17,050 nt of DNA from contig JANTGD010000029.1 of the NCBI GenBank assembly GCA_024763135.1, forward strand, positions 1 to 17,050, written 5' to 3'. A program made the translations under genes and the position numbers. Below, one piece after another: positions 13,067-17,050 of this stretch. The DNA comes from Thiotrichales bacterium. GTDB lineage: Bacteria; Pseudomonadota; Gammaproteobacteria; UWMA-0217. The stretch's first letter is position 1. Every line of letters begins with the position of its first letter. Under the pieces are notes generated by a model. It made no database searches, was not told the DNA's origin, and saw only the letters and a list, made by a program, of their open reading frames with translations.

Positions 13067-13855
13067 ATGTTGTCCAAAATCTTCAAAGCGCAGCCGGTGC
13101 TGGACGAAGCCTCGATTGCGTGGGTGTTTGATACCTACGCCTGGGCGTTGCAGGAGTTTGATGCACGTATGTTTTGGGAGGAAACGCAGTTGGTAGCGCC
13201 AACCAATCGGTTTTTTCCAGGGCGCGAACGCTCCGAAGCTGGTATGGCTCAGTTGATTTTTGAGCGTGTCCAGCATTATGCAGGTCTCGACCAATGGTCT
13301 TTTCAGCTCGTGGATGCAGACCAAACCTTTGCGCTGGATCGTGGCACAAGCGAGGCGCTCACGCCGCTGCGTGGTTCGCGTGCCTTGTGTGCTTCTGCAA
13401 GCGCACCGTTGCCCATCCCTTATGCAGCAGAGCTGGTGGCCAATCCGGAGGCGAGCATCGCGCATTTTGCGCAATTGCTGGCGCATTATTTGGGTACAGT
13501 AGCAACGCAGCCACCACCGGGTGGCCTACAGAACTGGCCATTGACAACCGAGGTTCTGGCTGTGTTTCTGGGGTTTGGTTTGATGCTGGTTAATAGTGCG
13601 CACACCGCGCCTGCGAGTTGTGGGAGTTGCCGTGTGGGATTACCGACGCGGGACAGTCATCTGTCGCAATACGATCTTACCTATGCTCTGTCGCTGTTTA
13701 CTGTTTTAAAAGCAATCGATGCGCGCGAAACACTACCCCATCTCAAGCCCTCTTTACGAGGTTACTTCAAAAGGGCTCTCAAGGATGTCCGTCAACGCCA
13801 TGAGGCGCTTGAACGACTGCGCGAAAGTAATGAGGTAAGCCCGCTTGGCAGTTAA
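13067..13855 (+). CDS. Conserved uncharacterised protein
   Basis: I recognise no named domain. The 262-residue product looks soluble, with no signal peptide; the only hydrophobic stretch (VLAVFLGFGLMLVNSA, about residues 164-179) is short and may be a buried helix. Recurrent-looking blocks are VFDTYAWALQEFDARMFWEETQLVAPTNRFFPG near the N-terminus, and CGSCRVGLPTRDSHLSQYDLTYALSLFTVLKAI near residue 185. Its CGSC motif could bind a metal or be redox active. The C-terminus (GYFKRALKDVRQRHEALERLRE) is basic and helical. From memory, similar proteins occur in other gammaproteobacteria without assigned function. The ATG at 13067 lacks a clear ribosome binding site. It overlaps the following phosphatase gene by 11 bp, implying coupled translation and perhaps a shared role at the envelope. 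Confidence 0.8.
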   Translation: MLSKIFKAQPVLDEASIAWVFDTYAWALQEFDARMFWEETQLVAPTNRFFPGRERSEAGMAQLIFERVQHYAGLDQWSFQLVDADQTFALDRGTSEALTPLRGSRALCASASAPLPIPYAAELVANPEASIAHFAQLLAHYLGTVATQPPPGGLQNWPLTTEVLAVFLGFGLMLVNSAHTAPASCGSCRVGLPTRDSHLSQYDLTYALSLFTVLKAIDARETLPHLKPSLRGYFKRALKDVRQRHEALERLRESNEVSPLGS

Positions 13856-14645
13856 GTCTCGCGCAACGCATCGTGCCCGGCGCAGTTTGGGACTTACGGC
13901 GCTACTTGTTCTGGCCGCGCTCCTCTACACGCTGGTCAGTGAATGGTTTGGTCTGGATCGCTTGATTTCAGGCTATTTTTATCATTCCAATGGTGCAGCG
14001 GGTGGATATTGGGGCGGCGCGCGCAGCAACTGGGTTGCATTGATATACCACTCAGTAGCGTACCTGGTGGTGGTTTTAATGTTGGGCGCATTGGCCGCAT
14101 TGGCCTGGGGATGGCGTGTCGGTAGCAGTAAACAGGTTGAGCTTGGTGCCTTGTTGGTGATTTTCAGTTTGGTGTTTGGTGCCGGATTGATTGTCAATTC
14201 ACTGCTGAAAGATCATTGGGGTCGGCCGCGCCCGAAACAGGTTTTAGAATTTGGTGGTGAACGTCCTTACCAACCTCCGCTGTATCCGTCGACAGTGGGC
14301 GGGCATGCTTTTCCCAGCGGGCATGTCGCCGCCGCATTCGGCCTCTTGGCGTTATGGCGTTTGTTGCCATTGTGCTCCCGATGGCGGTGGCCCGTGTTGA
14401 GCGTGGTGCTCGTCTACGGGTTAGCAGTGGGATATGCAAGGCTCAGTGCCGGAGGGCATTTTGTTACCGATGTCCTGTGGGCCATGGTCATCATGGTGAT
14501 GGTTGTCAATGGCCTCTATTTCGGGGTGTTCAGGTTACACCAAATTCCCAATAACGCACGCACACAGCGATCCCCTTGGCGTTTTCGTGTGGCTCTGTTT
14601 TTTCTGGTGCTGGTTTTACTCTCAGTAGTATTTGCAGAATTCTGA
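13845..14645 (+). CDS. PAP2-family membrane phosphatase
   Basis: A 266-residue integral membrane phosphatase of the type 2 phosphatidic acid phosphatase superfamily, which includes PgpB, LpxE and undecaprenyl-diphosphate phosphatases. All three catalytic motifs are present: KDHWGRPRP (K122 to P130, fitting KX6RP), FPSGH (P157 to H160), and ARLSAGGHFVTD (R199, H205 and D209, with Ala in place of the usual first Ser). About six hydrophobic segments are visible, at roughly residues 16-33, 64-90, 98-120, 160-175, 182-198 and 207-228, plus one at the C-terminus. Translation probably starts at TTG 13845, with GAGG 9 bp upstream, inside the end of the preceding gene; no usable ATG lies nearby. The lipid substrate cannot be told from sequence. 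Confidence 0.9.
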   Translation: MAVKSRATHRARRSLGLTALLVLAALLYTLVSEWFGLDRLISGYFYHSNGAAGGYWGGARSNWVALIYHSVAYLVVVLMLGALAALAWGWRVGSSKQVELGALLVIFSLVFGAGLIVNSLLKDHWGRPRPKQVLEFGGERPYQPPLYPSTVGGHAFPSGHVAAAFGLLALWRLLPLCSRWRWPVLSVVLVYGLAVGYARLSAGGHFVTDVLWAMVIMVMVVNGLYFGVFRLHQIPNNARTQRSPWRFRVALFFLVLVLLSVVFAEF

Positions 14646-14819
14646 GCTTTTAATGCGTAAAAAAATCAGATAGTTGCGTTTGCCCTGACTTGCGGTGGTC
14701 CGAATCCGATCCGTGGGGCTTGGCAAGATGGCCTTAAATCCTCTACTCTTTGCATGCCTTTTCTCCCAGCAATGGTCCGGTGACCCGGGGCGGCTTGAAC
14801 GACAGCTATCGAGGCTTAG

Positions 14820-14833
14820 TTGACAAAGATCAA
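14820..14833 (+). promoter_or_regulatory. ANR/FNR-type box upstream of ccoN
   Basis: TTGACAAAGATCAA matches the FNR/ANR consensus TTGAT-N4-ATCAA at all but one defined position. Its centre (14826.5) lies 32 bp before the centre of a -10-like hexamer. This gives the -41.5 spacing of class II activation, where the oxygen-sensing regulator replaces the -35 contact. It would raise cbb3 oxidase expression when oxygen falls, as is known for cco operons in other Proteobacteria. The regulator gene is not in this window. Confidence 0.78.
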
Positions 14834-14855
14834 TGTCGCTGAGTTTGCGTTTTTG

Positions 14856-14861
14856 CATAGT
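14856..14861 (+). promoter_or_regulatory. Candidate -10 element of the cco promoter
   Basis: CATAGT resembles TATAAT at four of six positions and follows a T-rich run. Its placement relative to the ANR/FNR-type box predicts a start of transcription near 14868 and a leader of about 60 nt. No -35 consensus is expected at a class II FNR promoter. Confidence 0.5.
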
Positions 14862-14929
14862 GCCTCAGTCAAGCTGGGAGAAGGTGTCCTAAACCTTTTG
14901 TTTTATCTGCGGGACCTAGAGGAGAGACT

Positions 14930-16354
14930 ATGTCAACTGCAACTACCTACAACTATAAAGTTGTACGACAATTCACCATCATGACAGTGGTGTGGGGGAT
15001 TGTTGGCATGGCGGTCGGTGTACTGATTGCCGCTCAATTGATCTGGCCAGCGCTCAATTTCGAGCTGCCGTGGCTTACCTACAGCCGGTTACGGCCATTA
15101 CACACCAATGCTGTTATCTTCGCCTTCGGCGGGTCCGCGCTGATCGGAACGTCCTTTTACGTTGTGCAGCGAACGTGTCAGACGCGTTTGTTTGGCGGTA
15201 AGTTGGCTTCTTTTGTGTTCTGGGGGTGGACCGCAGTGATTGTGCTGGCGGCTATTACACTGCCTTTGGGCATGACGTCATCCAAGGAATATGCAGAGCT
15301 GGAGTGGCCCATTGATTTGCTCATCACCGTGGTGTGGATCGCTTATGCGGTGGTATTTTTCGGCACGATTGTCAAGCGCAAGACACCGCATATCTACGTG
15401 GCAAACTGGTTCTACGGCGCATTTATTCTGACCATTGCATTGCTGCACGTGGTCAACAACATGGAAATTCCCTACTCTCTGACTCGATCCTATTCGCTCT
15501 ATCCCGGAACGATCGATGCCATGGTGCAGTGGTGGTACGGGCATAATGCCGTTGGCTTTTTCCTCACTGCCGGCTTCCTCGGCATGATGTATTACTTTGT
15601 GCCGAAACAAGCCGGACGTCCGGTCTATTCCTATCGTCTGTCTATCGTGCATTTCTGGGCTTTGATTTCTACCTATATGTGGGCCGGCCCGCACCACCTG
15701 CATTACTCTGCATTACCCGATTGGGCGCAGAGTCTGGGTATGGTTTTTTCCTTGATTCTGCTCGCACCTTCCTGGGGGGGCATGATCAACGGCATTATGA
15801 CGTTGTCAGGCGCGTGGCATAAATTGCGCGACGATCCGATCATCCGTTTCCTCATTGTGTCGTTGTCTTTTTACGGAATGTCGACTTTCGAAGGTCCCAT
15901 GATGTCGGTTAAGACAGTCAACGCATTGTCTCATTTTACCGATTGGACGATTGGGCATGTGCACTCTGGTGCGTTGGGATGGGTTGCGATGGTGACGATT
16001 GGTTCAACCTATGCGCTGTTGCCCAAGCTGTTTGGCCGCGAGGAAATGTATAGCACCAAATTGATTGAGTGGCACTTCTGGACTGCAACCATTGGGGTTG
16101 TGCTGTATATCGCTGCATTGTGGATTGCCGGGGTCATGCAAGGGCTCATGTGGCGTGCAGTGAATGCCGATGGCACATTGACCTACAGTTTCATCGAGTC
16201 CATCGAACAGACCTATCCCTTCTACTTCGTGCGGCTCCTGGGTGGAGGGTTCTTCCTGCTGGGCATGTTCATCATGGCCTATAACACCTGGAAGACTGTG
16301 AAGGCAGGTGAGTCTGTCGACGCAACGATCCCTGAAACTGCGCCCGCGCACTGA
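14930..16354 (+). CDS. ccoN: cbb3-type cytochrome c oxidase subunit I
   Basis: The catalytic membrane subunit of the high-affinity cbb3 terminal oxidase. It reduces oxygen to water at a heme b3-CuB centre and pumps protons. The 474-residue length and about 12 hydrophobic segments fit the family. All expected His ligands are visible: H58 in RPLHTNA and H345 for low-spin heme b, H205 in WWYGHNAVG with H255 and H256 in WAGPHHLHY for CuB, and H343 in TIGHVHSG for heme b3. The ATG follows a GAGGAG ribosome binding site. It is the first gene of ccoNOQ(P), 20 bp ahead of ccoO, behind an ANR/FNR-type box. Expression is expected to be highest at low oxygen. Confidence 0.97.
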   Translation: MSTATTYNYKVVRQFTIMTVVWGIVGMAVGVLIAAQLIWPALNFELPWLTYSRLRPLHTNAVIFAFGGSALIGTSFYVVQRTCQTRLFGGKLASFVFWGWTAVIVLAAITLPLGMTSSKEYAELEWPIDLLITVVWIAYAVVFFGTIVKRKTPHIYVANWFYGAFILTIALLHVVNNMEIPYSLTRSYSLYPGTIDAMVQWWYGHNAVGFFLTAGFLGMMYYFVPKQAGRPVYSYRLSIVHFWALISTYMWAGPHHLHYSALPDWAQSLGMVFSLILLAPSWGGMINGIMTLSGAWHKLRDDPIIRFLIVSLSFYGMSTFEGPMMSVKTVNALSHFTDWTIGHVHSGALGWVAMVTIGSTYALLPKLFGREEMYSTKLIEWHFWTATIGVVLYIAALWIAGVMQGLMWRAVNADGTLTYSFIESIEQTYPFYFVRLLGGGFFLLGMFIMAYNTWKTVKAGESVDATIPETAPAH

Positions 16355-16373
16355 AACTACGGAGGTTAATCTT

Positions 16374-17006
16374 ATGAGTCAGAATCATGAGGTAGTCGAA
16401 AAGAACATCGGCCTGATGATGGTCTTGATACTCATCGTGGTCAGCATGGGCGCACTCGTCGAAATCGTGCCTTTGTTTTTCTTAAAAACCACGACTGAGC
16501 CGGTGGAAGGGCTCAAGCCCTATACGGCGCTGCAACTCGAAGGGCGGGACATCTATATACGCGAAAGTTGTAATGCCTGCCATTCTCAGCAAGTTCGTCC
16601 ATTCCGCGCAGAAACCGAGCGTTATGGGCACTATTCCGTCGCCGGAGAGTACGTGTATGACAACCCTTTCCTTTGGGGCTCTAAGCGCACCGGTCCAGAT
16701 CTTGCCCGTGTGGGTGGCCGCTACAGCGACGCATGGCACCGTTTACATCTGCACAATCCGCGGTCCGTGGTGCCTGAGTCGAATATGCCTGCGTATCCCT
16801 GGCTGGAAAAGCGTGAGCTCGACCCTTCAGGTATTGTGACCAAAATGCAGGTGCAAAATAAGCTAGGTCATGTCGTTGGTCAGGGTGATCGTTATACTCA
16901 AGCGGAGATTGATGCGGCATCTGAGCAAATCAAGGGTAAAACTGAGCTGGATGCGCTCATTGCGTATCTGCAGGTCCTTGGGACGCACATGAAGGGTACG
17001 AGGTAA
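16374..17006 (+). CDS. ccoO: cbb3-type cytochrome c oxidase subunit II
   Basis: A membrane-anchored monoheme cytochrome c that passes electrons from CcoP to CcoN. The 210-residue protein has one N-terminal membrane anchor (about residues 12-36, GLMMVLILIVVSMGALVEIVPLFF). A periplasmic domain carries the heme-binding CNACH (residues 66-70) and a probable axial Met in ESNMPAYPWL. SQQVRPFRAETERYGHYS and LWGSKRTGPDLARVGGRYSDAWH are hallmark CcoO blocks. The ATG at 16374 follows GGAGG by 8 bp and is preferred to an in-frame start at 16308 inside ccoN. ccoQ follows after 3 bp. Confidence 0.97.
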   Translation: MSQNHEVVEKNIGLMMVLILIVVSMGALVEIVPLFFLKTTTEPVEGLKPYTALQLEGRDIYIRESCNACHSQQVRPFRAETERYGHYSVAGEYVYDNPFLWGSKRTGPDLARVGGRYSDAWHRLHLHNPRSVVPESNMPAYPWLEKRELDPSGIVTKMQVQNKLGHVVGQGDRYTQAEIDAASEQIKGKTELDALIAYLQVLGTHMKGTR

Positions 17007-17009
17007 GTC

Positions 17010-17050
17010 ATGGATATCAATTTATTCAGAGGTATATCTACAGTACTGGC
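17010..17050 (+). CDS. ccoQ: cbb3-type cytochrome oxidase CcoQ, N-terminal fragment
   Basis: Only the first 13 codons and two bases lie inside the window. They read MDINLFRGISTVL, which matches the usual CcoQ opening (MDIN-LRG-STV). CcoQ is a small single-span subunit that helps stabilise the cbb3 complex. The ATG lies 3 bp after the ccoO stop, with AGG 6 bp upstream. The family order predicts ccoP beyond the window edge. Confidence 0.8.
   Translation, partial: MDINLFRGISTVL

Larger units (their letters stand above)
14646..14929 (+). promoter_or_regulatory. Upstream region of the cco operon
   Basis: This 284-bp gap carries the cco promoter (boxes listed separately). A 10-bp perfect inverted repeat, ttctcccagc (14761-14770) with gctgggagaa (14873-14882), brackets the promoter core; its right arm would fall in the mRNA leader. 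A GAGGAG ribosome binding site precedes ccoN. No small gene is evident. Confidence 0.55.

Noticed and set aside
1..17050. CRISPR arrays, tRNA or rRNA genes
   Set aside because: No regularly spaced direct repeats, cloverleaf-like sequence or rRNA segment was recognised anywhere in the window.

Overview
The window looks like a chromosomal segment of a gammaproteobacterium with moderate GC content. The support is an IbaG-type BolA protein, an RNase D with an HRDC domain, a bacterial Tpm, a cbb3 oxidase operon behind an ANR/FNR-type box, and a DsrC/TusE-family protein. No gene fixes the genus. The cbb3 oxidase and anaerobic-type promoter suggest life at low or changing oxygen. The DsrC-family protein hints at sulfur metabolism but does not prove it.

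Left part (1-3661). The first 715 bases hold no convincing gene. They carry a 162-bp fold-back element (392-553) flanked by TTA, which looks like a MITE. Then four genes run on the minus strand: a SlyD-like FKBP isomerase, ibaG, an uncharacterised 160-residue protein, and amrS, a radical SAM enzyme. The uncharacterised gene starts only 8 bp after the amrS stop. Centre-left (3662-7852): divergent from amrS lie amrB (MEMO family) and amrA (AMMECR1 family), completing the three-part AmmeMemoRadiSam set, whose biochemical role is unknown. Convergent to these is a two-gene glycolytic operon on the minus strand, gpmI followed 2 bp later by a PfkB-family sugar-phosphate kinase.

Middle (7853-11105). 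A 121-residue DsrC/TusE-family protein contains no cysteine at all, so it cannot carry sulfur the usual way. It is followed by a compact class II (B12-dependent) ribonucleotide reductase that appears to lack a C-terminal cysteine pair. The 546-bp gap after it holds the most unusual structure in the window. A nested set of inverted repeats (10636-10914) closes exactly into a three-way junction, and a second imperfect long hairpin (10923-11070) follows directly.

Right part (11106-17050). Tpm and RNase D converge on a short hairpin. An uncharacterised 262-residue protein overlaps a PAP2-type membrane phosphatase. The window ends in ccoN, ccoO and the first 13 codons of ccoQ, encoding the high-affinity cbb3 terminal oxidase. 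A TTGAC-N4-ATCAA box sits upstream with a -10-like hexamer at class II FNR/ANR spacing.
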